64,000 bases of DNA from Streptomyces sp. NBC_01549 (GTDB lineage: Bacteria > Actinomycetota > Actinomycetes > Streptomycetales > Streptomycetaceae): contig NZ_JAPEPW010000001.1 of NCBI RefSeq assembly GCF_026339955.1, forward strand, positions 2,382,501-2,446,500, read 5' to 3'. The notes beneath the pieces were generated by a model, which saw only the letters and a program-made list of their open reading frames with translations, searched no databases and was not told where the DNA came from. The translations under genes and the position numbers were made by a program. Numbering within the stretch: the first letter of the stretch is position 1; every line of letters begins with the position of its first letter. This document shows, piece by piece, positions 7,876 through 16,339 of the stretch.

Positions 7876-8211
7876 TCAGGAGCAGCGCGGCGCGACGTAG
7901 CCGTCGCTGCCGGTCTTCACATAGGCGTCCGAGATGTACTCACCGTTGGCGATGCTGTCCCAGATGCTGGTGGTGCCGTAGGGGCCGCTCACGGATTCGC
8001 CCGGGCGCTGGCAGAGGATCGACACGCGTGAACCCTCAGGCAGGACCCGCACGATGCGGTAGCTGGTGCCGGGGCCGCTGCGGACGTTCACCGCGGAGCC
8101 GGGTGCGATGGGGTAGGTGACCGCTTGCACTGCGGCCACGCTCGCGGTCGCCGTCGTCGACGCCACCCCCTCGTCACTGCTCTCCATGTTTTGAATACGC
8201 TCAACAGCCAT
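7876..8211 (-). CDS. Bacterial SH3-domain protein
   Basis: Small 111-aa protein. Residues ~35-110 form an SH3_3-type domain, with the hallmark VNVRSGPGTSYRIVRVLPEG and a C-terminal WDSIANGEYISDAYV segment. Such domains commonly bind peptidoglycan peptides in secreted proteins. The N-terminus (MAVERIQNMESSDEG) is not a classical signal peptide, though an Ala/Val-rich stretch follows. ATG 8211 is chosen because GGGGGAGG stands just upstream on the coding strand; the reading frame is open to 8391 without another convincing start. Two Cys near the C-terminus could form a disulfide. Confidence 0.8.
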   Translation of the reverse strand: MAVERIQNMESSDEGVASTTATASVAAVQAVTYPIAPGSAVNVRSGPGTSYRIVRVLPEGSRVSILCQRPGESVSGPYGTTSIWDSIANGEYISDAYVKTGSDGYVAPRCS

Positions 8212-8229
8212 TGAGGCCTCCCCCGTTGA

Positions 8230-8256
8230 ATCAGATGGAACAGACGGAACAGACGG
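8230..8256. repeat. Short 9-bp tandem repeat (CAGACGGAA)
   Basis: Three near-perfect copies of CAGA(C/T)GGAA lie in the divergent gap between the SH3 protein and the kinase. They are too short to assign a role and could be regulatory. Confidence 0.4.
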
Positions 8257-8381
8257 AATCAGGCAATGTGCATGCGTACGCCTGTCGCACGCGGAGGCTA
8301 GCAAGCCGCCTCGGTCTCGTACGAGGAATCGACTAGGCTCCGTGCGTCGCGCGCGCGGACGAACAGCACGGGGGTGGGTCC

Positions 8382-10529
8382 ATGGCGCCACAGCGGAACT
8401 CCGGAGCGGATCCGGAAGCGGAACTTCCCGAGTACGCGGGGCAGTACCGCCTTGACGAGCGCCTCGGGTCCGGTGGCATGGGCGTGGTCCATCTGGCCCG
8501 CAGCGGCTCGGGGCTGCGGCTCGCGGTGAAGGTCGTGCATGCCGCGTTCGCCATGGATCCCGAGTTCAGGGGGCGTTTCCGGCAGGAGATCGCTGCGGCG
8601 CGGCGGGTGAGCGGGGCGTTCACCGCGCCCGTGGTCGACGCCGACCCGGAGGCCGAGCGCCCCTGGATGGCGACCCTGTTCATACCGGGCCCGACCCTCG
8701 CCGAGCAGGTGAAACGGAACGGGCCCATGCCCGCCTCCCAGCTGCGCCGGCTGATGGCCGGGCTGGCCGAGGCACTGCGCGACATCCATCGGGTGGGAGT
8801 CGTACACCGGGATCTCAAACCCAGCAACGTCCTGCTCGCCGAGGACGGCCCCAAGGTCATCGACTTCGGTATTTCGCGGCCGTCGGACAGTGAACTGCGC
8901 ACCGAAACCGGCAAGTTGATCGGGACGCCGCCCTTCATGGCACCTGAGCAGTTCCGCCGTCCGCGGGAGGTGGGACCGGCTGCCGACATCTTCGCCCTGG
9001 GCTCGGTGATGGTGCACGCGGCGACGGGCCGTGGCCCCTTCGACTCCGACAGCCCCTACGTCGTCGCCTACCAAGTCGTGCACGACGAACCGGATCTGAC
9101 CGATGTGCCCGGGAATCTCGCACCGCTCATCACCCGCTGCCTCGCCAAAGAGCCCGAGGACCGGCCGACGCCCGACGAGCTGATGCGGGAGCTGCGCTCG
9201 GTGGCGGCCTCGTACGACACACAGGCGTTCATTCCGGCTCAGCGCACCGAGCAGGCCGATGCCCCGGCCGCCCCTGACGCCCCGGCCGCCCCTGAGGCCC
9301 CGGCCGCTCCCGCCGACGCGGAGTCTCCGCCGCCCGTGCGACGGCCCAAGGGCCAAGCGTTCAGGCGCGTCGCCGTCGCCGTCGGCGCTCTCGTCCTCGT
9401 CGCGGGCGGGGCACTGGCCGCGCCCCGGTTGCTCGGGCAGGACGACAGCGGCGCCGCTCCGCAGGACCATCGGCAGCGGTCCGCTCCCGCCGCCTTCAGC
9501 GGGTGGGACACAAAGCCCGCGGCCCGAGCCAGCGGGACGCCCCAATGCTCGTACGGCGGCCGGAAGTTGTTCTGTGCCCAGCCGGGACTGGTCTCCGCAC
9601 TCGACCCGGTCGACGGCAAGGTGCTGTGGCGTCACACCTCGACCGAGCGGAGCCTCCCGGACGGAGCGCCCGCCATGTCGGGCGGCCTCGTGCATGCCGT
9701 CACTCACGCCGGACGGCTCTTGGAGGCGCTCGATCCCGCCTCGGGCAAGGTGCACTGGAAGATGGACCTCACGGCATACGGCCGGCGGCAGCACGTGGGG
9801 GGCATGGTGCTCCTCACCCGTGCCGACGGGACGGTCAGCGGGGTGGACGGCGCCACGGGTGAGAACCGGTGGCGCCGCCGGCTGCCGAAACAGACCGCGC
9901 CGAACTTCGCCGCGTTCGCCGGGGACGAACTCGGCTACGCCACGAGCACGACGGACGACGGAAGCCGTACGCAGGTGACCGCGGTGGATCCGGAGACCGG
10001 CGACGTGCGGTGGAACACCGGGCTGAAGGGGACGCTGTATCCGGTCGGCGCATGGCGGGGCACCGTGTTCTTCACGTCGGTCGACAAGTACACCCGGACC
10101 GTCGCCCTGGTCCAGTACGACCCGAAGAGCAAGACGTCACACCGGGTGGGGCTCGAGGTGGCGCTGCCACAGGCTCAGGCCACCGTCCGCGGGAGCACCG
10201 TCTACATGATGAGCACCCTCGGCGCACTGGTGGCCGTCGACATGGACGCCCGGAAGCAGCGCTGGCGCCTCGAGACCGCCGTGAGCCAGGGCTCGGCACC
10301 GGCCGCCGACGCCACGCACGTGTACTTCACCGCCGCTGACGGGCGGCTGCTCGCCGTGGACGCCGTCCGGGGCAAGCTCGTCGGCCAGACCCGGACACGG
10401 CTCGCAACGGAGTCGGACCGGGTCCCGGCCGTACTGCAGACGCCGATGATCGCCGATGGCCACGTCTACTCGAGTGCGCCCGACGGGACCGTGTTCGGCG
10501 TGGCGGGGGACGATCCGGCGGCCTGGTGA
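8382..10529 (+). CDS. Ser/Thr protein kinase with PQQ-like beta-propeller domain
   Basis: Membrane-anchored 715-aa kinase. Residues ~20-280 carry a Hanks-type kinase domain: glycine loop GSGGMGVVHLA, catalytic lysine in LAVKVVH, catalytic loop HRDLKPSNVLL, DFG in VIDFGISRP and APEQ in FMAPEQ. A Pro/Ala-rich linker (residues ~290-315, APxAPxAP) leads to one transmembrane helix (~329-348). The remainder (~385-715) is a set of PQQ-type propeller blades (LDPVDGKVLWRH, LDPASGKVHWKM, VDPETGDVRWNT and VDMDARKQRWRL), placed outside the cell. The architecture implies sensing of an extracellular ligand and phosphorylation of cytosolic targets. A 13-bp terminator follows. The target is unknown. Confidence 0.93.
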   Translation: MAPQRNSGADPEAELPEYAGQYRLDERLGSGGMGVVHLARSGSGLRLAVKVVHAAFAMDPEFRGRFRQEIAAARRVSGAFTAPVVDADPEAERPWMATLFIPGPTLAEQVKRNGPMPASQLRRLMAGLAEALRDIHRVGVVHRDLKPSNVLLAEDGPKVIDFGISRPSDSELRTETGKLIGTPPFMAPEQFRRPREVGPAADIFALGSVMVHAATGRGPFDSDSPYVVAYQVVHDEPDLTDVPGNLAPLITRCLAKEPEDRPTPDELMRELRSVAASYDTQAFIPAQRTEQADAPAAPDAPAAPEAPAAPADAESPPPVRRPKGQAFRRVAVAVGALVLVAGGALAAPRLLGQDDSGAAPQDHRQRSAPAAFSGWDTKPAARASGTPQCSYGGRKLFCAQPGLVSALDPVDGKVLWRHTSTERSLPDGAPAMSGGLVHAVTHAGRLLEALDPASGKVHWKMDLTAYGRRQHVGGMVLLTRADGTVSGVDGATGENRWRRRLPKQTAPNFAAFAGDELGYATSTTDDGSRTQVTAVDPETGDVRWNTGLKGTLYPVGAWRGTVFFTSVDKYTRTVALVQYDPKSKTSHRVGLEVALPQAQATVRGSTVYMMSTLGALVAVDMDARKQRWRLETAVSQGSAPAADATHVYFTAADGRLLAVDAVRGKLVGQTRTRLATESDRVPAVLQTPMIADGHVYSSAPDGTVFGVAGDDPAAW

Positions 10530-10546
10530 GCCAAAAGGGCGGAGCA

Positions 10547-10576
10547 AAGGGGCCGCTTCCGAAGAAGCGGCCCCTT
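10547..10576. terminator. Bidirectional intrinsic terminator, kinase/ilvD
   Basis: Perfect 13-bp inverted repeat AAGGGGCCGCTTC (10547-10559) and GAAGCGGCCCCTT (10564-10576) with a CGAA tetraloop, between two convergent genes. The symmetric A/T edges suit termination in both directions. Confidence 0.8.
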
Positions 10577-10608
10577 GAAGAGCACTCTTGAAGAGGTTCT
10601 GGGTCGGA

Positions 10609-12462
10609 TCAGCCCAGCTTCGAGACGTCTCGCACCGCGCCCTTGTCCGCGCTCGTCGCCATCGCGGCGTAGGCGCGGAGGGCGGCGGAGACCTTGCGCT
10701 CGCGGGCCGCCGGGGCGTAGACGCCACCCAGGGCGTTGCGGCGGGCGGTGAGTTCCTCGTCGGAGACCAGGAGTTCGATGGAGCGGTTCGGGATGTCGAT
10801 GCGGATGCGGTCGCCGTCCTGGACCAGGGCGATGGTGCCCCCGGACGCCGCCTCGGGGGAGGCGTGGCCGATGGACAGGCCGGAGGTGCCGCCGGAGAAG
10901 CGGCCGTCGGTGATCAGGGCGCAGGTCTTGCCGAGGCCGCGGCCCTTGAGGAAGGACGTCGGGTAGAGCATCTCCTGCATGCCAGGGCCGCCCTTGGGGC
11001 CCTCGTAGCGGATGACGACGACGTCGCCGTGGGTGATCTCCTTGCGGAGGATCTTGTCGACGGCCTCTTCCTGCGACTCGCAGACGACCGCGGGGCCCTC
11101 GAAGGTCCAGATGGACTCGTCGACGCCCGCCGTCTTCACGACGCAGCCGTCGACCGCCAGGTTGCCCTTGAGGACCGCCAGGCCGCCGTCCTTGGAGTAG
11201 GCGTGCTCGGAGGAGCGGATGCAGCCGTTCTCGGCGTCCTCGTCGAGGGCCTCCCAGCGCTCGGACTGGGAGAACGCCTCGGAGGAGCGGACGCAGCCGG
11301 GGGCCGCGTGCCACAGTTCGATCGCCTCGGGGGACGGGGAGCCGGCGCGCACGTCCCACGTCTTCAGCCAGTCGGAGAGGGACGGGCTGTGGACCGAGTG
11401 GACGTCCTCGTTCAGGAGGCCCGCGCGGTGCAGTTCGCCCAGCAGGGCGGGGATGCCGCCTGCGCGGTGCACGTCCTCCATGTAGTACGTGCGGTCCTTC
11501 GCGACGTTCGGGGCGACCTTGGCGAGGCAGGGCACGCGGCGCGAGACCTCGTTGATCTCGTCCAGGCCGAAGGGGACGCCCGCTTCCTGGGCCGCGGCCA
11601 GCAGGTGCAGGATCGTGTTGGTGGAGCCGCCCATGGCGATGTCGAGGGCCATGGCGTTCTCGAACGCCGCGTGTGTGGCGATGTTGCGGGGCAGGACCGA
11701 CTCGTCGTCCTGGTCGTAGTAGCGGCGCGTGATGTCGACGACCGTGCGCGCCGCGTCCTCGTACAGACCCTTGCGGGCCGTGTGGGTGGCGAGCACCGAG
11801 CCGTTGCCGGGGAGGGACAGGCCGATGGCCTCGGTCAGGCAGTTCATCGAGTTGGCCGTGAACATGCCCGAACAGGAGCCACAGGTCGGACAGGCGTTCT
11901 CCTCGATACGGAGAATGTCCTCGTCCGAGATCTTGTCGTTCACGGCGTCGGAGATCGCGTCGACCAGGTCGAGCGTACGGACCGTGCCGTCGACCAGGGT
12001 GGCGCGGCCGGACTCCATGGGACCGCCGGAGACGAACACCGTCGGGATGTTCAGGCGCAGGGCCGCCATCAGCATGCCGGGGGTGATCTTGTCGCAGTTC
12101 GAGATGCAGATCAGGGCGTCGGCGCAGTGGGCCTCGACCATGTACTCCACCGAGTCCGCGATCAGGTCGCGGGAGGGCAGGGAGTACAGCATGCCGCCGT
12201 GGCCCATCGCGATGCCGTCGTCGACGGCGATCGTGTTGAACTCGCGCGCGATGCCCCCGGCGGCCGTGATCGCCTCGCTGACGATGCGGCCGACCGGCTG
12301 GAGATGGGTGTGGCCCGGCACGAACTCCGTGAAGGAGTTGGCGACCGCGATGATCGGCTTCCGTCCGATGTCCGCGCCCGGTACACCGGAGGCACGCATA
12401 AGGGCGCGTGCGCCCGCCATGTTGCGGCCGTGGGTGACTGTGCGGGACCTCAGTTCGGGCAT
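10609..12462 (-). CDS. ilvD: Dihydroxy-acid dehydratase
   Basis: Fe-S enzyme of valine, leucine and isoleucine (and pantothenate) synthesis; dehydrates 2,3-dihydroxy-isovalerate and the methylvalerate analogue to 2-keto acids. It has 617 aa, the usual length. Visible are the cluster and Mg2+ motifs NCDKITPGM and [14 protein letters not shown], the [10 protein letters not shown] segment and the C-terminal [17 protein letters not shown] 12462 is chosen because AAGGAG precedes it on the coding strand and the N-terminus [19 protein letters not shown] matches the family; an in-frame extension to 12669 is spurious. The gene is alone, with no ilvB, ilvN or ilvC nearby. Confidence 0.96.
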   Translation of the reverse strand: MPELRSRTVTHGRNMAGARALMRASGVPGADIGRKPIIAVANSFTEFVPGHTHLQPVGRIVSEAITAAGGIAREFNTIAVDDGIAMGHGGMLYSLPSRDLIADSVEYMVEAHCADALICISNCDKITPGMLMAALRLNIPTVFVSGGPMESGRATLVDGTVRTLDLVDAISDAVNDKISDEDILRIEENACPTCGSCSGMFTANSMNCLTEAIGLSLPGNGSVLATHTARKGLYEDAARTVVDITRRYYDQDDESVLPRNIATHAAFENAMALDIAMGGSTNTILHLLAAAQEAGVPFGLDEINEVSRRVPCLAKVAPNVAKDRTYYMEDVHRAGGIPALLGELHRAGLLNEDVHSVHSPSLSDWLKTWDVRAGSPSPEAIELWHAAPGCVRSSEAFSQSERWEALDEDAENGCIRSSEHAYSKDGGLAVLKGNLAVDGCVVKTAGVDESIWTFEGPAVVCESQEEAVDKILRKEITHGDVVVIRYEGPKGGPGMQEMLYPTSFLKGRGLGKTCALITDGRFSGGTSGLSIGHASPEAASGGTIALVQDGDRIRIDIPNRSIELLVSDEELTARRNALGGVYAPAARERKVSAALRAYAAMATSADKGAVRDVSKLG

Positions 12463-12617
12463 CGTCGCTCGCTCCTTCGGAGAGTAATGACTGAGGTCGA
12501 GCCTACGCCCGTGCGCCACGATTCGGACGGGGTGTCCGGAATGCGGGACGGTTGTCTCGGTGGGCGGGTGCCAGGGGCTGTTCTCGGTGGGTGGGTGCGG
12601 GGGGGCTGTTCTCGGTA

Positions 12618-12705
12618 GGTGAAGTGCGGATCCGATTTGGCTGAGCGCGCCCACGCGGCGGAGCCGCACAATGTCACCGCCCCGCGCCCCTTAGGGGCGC
12701 TCGGC
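12618..12705. repeat. GC-rich intergenic hairpin repeat, downstream of tetR
   Basis: The segment GCGCGCCCACGCGGCGGAGC, CGCACAATGTCACCGCCCC, GCGCCCCTTAGGGGCGCT contains a strong hairpin (AGCGCCCC/GGGGCGCT type) just after the TetR stop codon. It resembles a second Streptomyces intergenic repeat type and probably terminates the TetR/isomerase transcript. The rest of the 12463-12705 gap is low-complexity G-rich DNA without an ORF. Confidence 0.5.
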
Positions 12706-13326
12706 TCACGGGGCTGTCAGGTGGCCCTGTACCACCGGGGCCACTCGCTCGACGATGCGTTCCACGTCCGCCGAGGCCAGCGGCTCGATCTTGATGACGT
12801 AGCGGAGCATCGCCACGCCCACCAGCTGGGCCGCCGCCAGTTCGGCGCGGAGTTCCGCGTCGGGGAGGTCGAGCCGGCCCGCGATACGGCGCAGCAGCTG
12901 GGCGGCGACCAGGCGGCGGAAGACGGCGGCCGCGGTCTCGTTGTTCACGGCGGAGCGGACGATCGCCAGCAGCGGGGTCCGGGTGGTGGGGTTCTCCCAG
13001 ATGCCGAGGAGGAAGCGGGTCAGGCGCTCGCCGACACCGTCCAGGGGGCCGTCCTCGACCGCGGTCGGCGCGGCCAGCGCGGGGGCGAAGGCGACCTCGA
13101 TGGCCGCCTCGAAGACCTGTTCCTTGGTGCCGAAGTAGTGGTGCACGAGGGCCGAGTCCACACCGGCGGCCTTGGCGATGCCGCGCACCGACGTCTTCTC
13201 GTAGCCACGCTCGGAGAACTCCTCTCGGGCCGCCTCCAGGATGCGGTCGCGGGTGGCGGGGGCCGCCTCCGACTGCGTACGGGAGGGGCGTCCCCGGCCA
13301 CGGCGGGGGGTGGCGGCGTCCGTCAC
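12706..13326 (-). CDS. TetR-family transcriptional regulator
   Basis: Protein of 206 aa. A basic N-terminal tail (RRGRGRPSR) precedes the TetR helix-turn-helix at ~25-70 ([39 protein letters not shown]). The C-terminal ligand and dimer domain is TetR_C-like and ends [19 protein letters not shown]. It overlaps the upstream sugar-isomerase gene by 4 bp (13323-13326), so the two are co-transcribed. The ligand is unknown; autoregulation would be expected from a site upstream of 14147, but no clear palindrome was seen there. Confidence 0.92.
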   Translation of the reverse strand: MTDAATPRRGRGRPSRTQSEAAPATRDRILEAAREEFSERGYEKTSVRGIAKAAGVDSALVHHYFGTKEQVFEAAIEVAFAPALAAPTAVEDGPLDGVGERLTRFLLGIWENPTTRTPLLAIVRSAVNNETAAAVFRRLVAAQLLRRIAGRLDLPDAELRAELAAAQLVGVAMLRYVIKIEPLASADVERIVERVAPVVQGHLTAP

Positions 13327-14147
13327 CGGCGCGGCACCTTCACCGCGGAGGCCAGGTGCAGGCGGGTGAAGGCCAGGGCCTCCGCCAGGTCCGCCTCGCG
13401 CTCGGCGCTCGACATCGCGCGGCGGGTGTTGACCTCGATGACGACATGGCCGTCGAAGCCGGAGAGGGCGAGGCGCTCCAGCAGTTCGGCGCAGGGCTGG
13501 GTGCCGCGGCCCGGGACCAGGTGCTCGTCCTTGTTGGAGCCGTTGCCGTCGGCGAGGTGGACGTGGCCGAGGCGGTCGCCCATGCGGTCGACCATCTGCA
13601 GCGCGTCACTGCGGGCCGTCGAGGTGTGGCTGAGGTCGATCGTGAAGTGCCGGTAGTCGTCCTTCGTCACATCCCAGTCGGGGGCGTACGCGAGCATCTC
13701 GCGGTCACGGTAGCGCCAGGGGTACATGTTTTCGACGGCGAACCGTACGTCCGTCTCGTTCGCCATACGCCAGATCCCCGTCACGAAGTCGCGCGCGTAC
13801 TGGCGCTGCCAGCGGAACGGGGGGTGTACGACGACCGTCGACGCGCCCAGCTTCTCCGCCGCCGCCTGGGCGCGCTGCAGCTTGACCCAGGGGTCGGTGG
13901 ACCAGACGCGCTGGGTGATCAGCAGGCAGGGGGCGTGAACGGCGAGAATCGGGATCTGGTGGTAGTCGCTGAGGCGGCGGAGGGCTTCGATGTCCTGGCT
14001 GACCGGGTCCGTCCAGACCATGACCTCCACACCGTCGTAGCCCAGGCGCGCGGCGATCTCGAAGGCCGTCGCCGTCGACTCCGGATACACGGACGCCGTG
14101 GACAGCGCGACCTTCGCATCCGGGATGCGCACGACTGGTTCTGCCAC
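13323..14147 (-). CDS. Sugar phosphate isomerase/epimerase (AP-endonuclease-2 fold)
   Basis: TIM-barrel protein of 274 aa of the xylose-isomerase-like superfamily. Recognisable segments are [47 protein letters not shown] (metal-ligand Glu), [29 protein letters not shown] and VIEVNTRR. The His, Asp and Glu positions of the divalent-metal site are all present. Members of this group are annotated as isomerases, epimerases or hydrolases, so the exact reaction is open. It is the first gene of an operon with the TetR regulator, which may control its use. Confidence 0.85.
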   Translation of the reverse strand: MAEPVVRIPDAKVALSTASVYPESTATAFEIAARLGYDGVEVMVWTDPVSQDIEALRRLSDYHQIPILAVHAPCLLITQRVWSTDPWVKLQRAQAAAEKLGASTVVVHPPFRWQRQYARDFVTGIWRMANETDVRFAVENMYPWRYRDREMLAYAPDWDVTKDDYRHFTIDLSHTSTARSDALQMVDRMGDRLGHVHLADGNGSNKDEHLVPGRGTQPCAELLERLALSGFDGHVVIEVNTRRAMSSAEREADLAEALAFTRLHLASAVKVPRR

Positions 14148-14289
14148 GAGGGACAGCGTAAGCCTCCGGCGGTTGGGCGGGGGGTGGTGGGGGTTGGGTG
14201 GGGGGTCGGCGTTGGATGAGGGTCAGGTGGGCGTGGGGTGGGGTGCCTTGTCGCCGTTGGGGGGTGTCGTGGGCAGGTGCGGGTGGTGT

Positions 14290-14400
14290 GGGGCTCTGGG
14301 CGCGCAGTTCCTCGCGCCCCTGGTGGGGGCGTGCGTCGGTGGGCGGGTGCGGGATGCGTGGGGCTGGGCGTGCGGTTCCCCGCGCCCCTGGTGGGGGCGG
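14290..14400. repeat. Partial intergenic repeats, two tandem copies
   Basis: Two ~40-bp units, GGGGCTCTGGGCGCGCAGTT followed by CCTCGCGCCCCTGGTGGGGG (from 14290), and GGGGCTGGGCGTGCGGTTCC followed by CCGCGCCCCTGGTGGGGGCG (from 14360). Both match the GGCTTGGCGCGCAGTTCCCC module of the complete elements at 2461 and 7201. Confidence 0.65.
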
Positions 14401-14423
14401 GGGACGTGACTTCGGTTACTCGG

Positions 14424-15356
14424 TCACTCTGATGCCATCTGGTCCAGGCGGCGGAGGATGACGCCCTCACGTAGGGCCCAGGGGCAGATTTCCAGGGTCT
14501 CCACGGCGAAGAGGTCCATGGCGCCCTCGGCGACCATGGCGCCGGCGAGGAGTTGGCTGGAGCGGCCGGGGGAGACGCCGGGGAGTTCGGCGCGTTCGTC
14601 TGCGGTCATGGAGGCCAGGCGGGGGACCCAGTCCTCCAGGGAGCGGCGCTTGAGTTCGCGCTGGACGTAGAGGCCGTCGGTGGAGCGGGCGGCGCCGGCC
14701 AGGCGGGCGAGCTGCTTGAAGGTCTTGGAGGTGGCGACCACGTGGTCGGGGGCGCCGAAGCGGCTGAATTCGCCGACGGTACGGGCGATCTCGGCCCGGA
14801 CATGGCGGCGCAGGGCCCTGATGTCAGCCGGGTCGGCGGGGTCGGTGGGCAGCCAGCCCGCGGTCAGTCGTCCGGCGCCGAGCGGCAGCGACGCCGCCGC
14901 GTCCGGCTCCTCGTCCATGCCGTAGGCGATCTCCAGCGAGCCGCCGCCGATGTCGAGGACCAGCAGCTTCCCCGCCGACCAGCCGAACCAGCGGCGGGCC
15001 GCCAGGAAGGTCAGCCGGGCCTCTTCCGCCCCGGTCAGGACCTGGAGCTCGACACCGGTCTCGGCCTGCACCCGGGCCAGTACGTCGTCGGCGTTGCTGG
15101 CCTCGCGCACGGCGGAGGTCGCGAACGGCAGCAGGGCCTCGACGCCCTTGTCCTCGGCGGCCACCAGCGCGTCCTGGACCGTCGCGATCAGTTTTTCGAC
15201 GCCGTCGAGGCCGATCGCCCCGCTCTCGTCGAGCAGTTGGGCGAGCCGCAATTCGGCCTTGTGCGAGTGCGCGGGCAGCGGGCGCGCGCCGGGGTGTGCA
15301 TCCACCACCAGCAGGTGCACCGTGTTCGAACCCACGTCGAGGACACCGAGTCTCAT
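14424..15356 (-). CDS. Ppx/GppA-family phosphatase (exopolyphosphatase-like)
   Basis: Member of the actin-like ATPase superfamily, 310 aa. The phosphate loop [17 protein letters not shown] opens the protein, and the second phosphate site appears as [16 protein letters not shown]. The conserved [12 protein letters not shown] and LPLGAGRLT segments fit. It hydrolyses polyphosphate or pppGpp; actinobacterial single-domain forms act mainly on short-chain polyphosphate. It has no C-terminal HD domain. ATG 15356 is chosen because it starts directly at the first beta-strand; longer in-frame extensions overlap the divergent gene. It lies 71 bp from the divergently transcribed Cys-rich protein. Confidence 0.9.
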   Translation of the reverse strand: MRLGVLDVGSNTVHLLVVDAHPGARPLPAHSHKAELRLAQLLDESGAIGLDGVEKLIATVQDALVAAEDKGVEALLPFATSAVREASNADDVLARVQAETGVELQVLTGAEEARLTFLAARRWFGWSAGKLLVLDIGGGSLEIAYGMDEEPDAAASLPLGAGRLTAGWLPTDPADPADIRALRRHVRAEIARTVGEFSRFGAPDHVVATSKTFKQLARLAGAARSTDGLYVQRELKRRSLEDWVPRLASMTADERAELPGVSPGRSSQLLAGAMVAEGAMDLFAVETLEICPWALREGVILRRLDQMASE

Positions 15357-15415
15357 ATACGGAACGCTACTGCGCGTACGACGGTCGACCGTCCCCGGAG
15401 CGGGCTGAAGCGACT

Positions 15416-15421
15416 TACCCT
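15416..15421 (+). promoter_or_regulatory. -10 box TACCCT of a leaderless gene
   Basis: TACCCT is followed by exactly six bases and then the GTG at 15428. No Shine-Dalgarno is present upstream. The spacing is that of Streptomyces leaderless transcripts. Confidence 0.55.
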
Positions 15422-15427
15422 GGACGG

Positions 15428-16288
15428 GTGCCAAAGACGAAAAAGGCGAAGCCCGACAAATCGGCCAAGGGTTCTTCGCAGGCGAAGACCTCCGCGTCCA
15501 AGAAGTCCCCGACGAAGTCCCCGAAGAAGGCCACCGTGTCCGACGAGAAGGGGCTCGACTTCGCTCGGGCATGGGTGGAGTTTCCGGATCCCGCCGACGA
15601 CGAGCAGGTCTTCCGGTGCGATCTGACATGGCTGACCTCTCGCTGGAACTGCATCTTCGGAAGCGGCTGTCAGGGCATCCAGGCCGGTCGCGCCGACGAC
15701 GGCTGCTGCACGCTCGGAGCCCACTTCTCCGACGAGGACGACGAGAAGCGGGTGGCCTCGCACGTGGCACGGCTCACGCCGGACATCTGGCAGCACCATG
15801 ACGTGGGGGTGAAGACCGGCTGGGTCTCCGAGGACGAGGACGGCGACCGCCAGACCCGCCCGTACCAGGGCTCGTGCATCTTCCAGAACCGGCCCGGCTT
15901 CGCCGGCGGCGCGGGCTGCTCGCTGCACATCCTGGCGATCAAGGAGGGGCGTGAGCCCCTGGAGACCAAGCCGGACGTCTGCTGGCAGCTGCCCGTGCGC
16001 CGGACGTACGAGTGGATCGACCGGCCCGACGACACCCGCGTGCTCCAGGTCTCCATCGGCGAGTACGACCGCCGGGGCTGGGGTCCGGGCGGCCACGACC
16101 TGCACTGGTGGTGCACGTCGGCGACCTCGGCACACGGCGCGGGCGACCCGGTGTACGTCTCGTACCGCCCGGAGCTGATCGAGCTGATGGGCAAGGCGGG
16201 CTACGACCGGCTGGTCGAGCTCTGCCAGGAGCGGCTGGCCTCGCAGCTGCCGTTGCTGGCTCCGCATCCCGCGGACCCGGTCGCCTGA
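15428..16288 (+). CDS. Conserved cysteine-rich actinobacterial protein
   Basis: Soluble protein of 286 aa starting at GTG. The first ~40 residues are a Lys/Ser/Pro-rich basic tail ([25 protein letters not shown]). The body holds clustered Cys and His: [40 protein letters not shown] and DVCWQLPV, then HDLHWWCTS. These suggest a bound Fe-S cluster or metal, as in YkgJ/DUF3109-type zinc-or-iron-chelating families, to which it may be distantly related. The function is unknown. The basic tail could bind nucleic acid or the membrane; this is speculation. Confidence 0.75.
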   Translation: MPKTKKAKPDKSAKGSSQAKTSASKKSPTKSPKKATVSDEKGLDFARAWVEFPDPADDEQVFRCDLTWLTSRWNCIFGSGCQGIQAGRADDGCCTLGAHFSDEDDEKRVASHVARLTPDIWQHHDVGVKTGWVSEDEDGDRQTRPYQGSCIFQNRPGFAGGAGCSLHILAIKEGREPLETKPDVCWQLPVRRTYEWIDRPDDTRVLQVSIGEYDRRGWGPGGHDLHWWCTSATSAHGAGDPVYVSYRPELIELMGKAGYDRLVELCQERLASQLPLLAPHPADPVA

Positions 16289-16339
16289 GACCCCCCGGTC
16301 CAGCGTGCCCCGGTCCATCGTCTTCCGGCCCCGCGGGCG

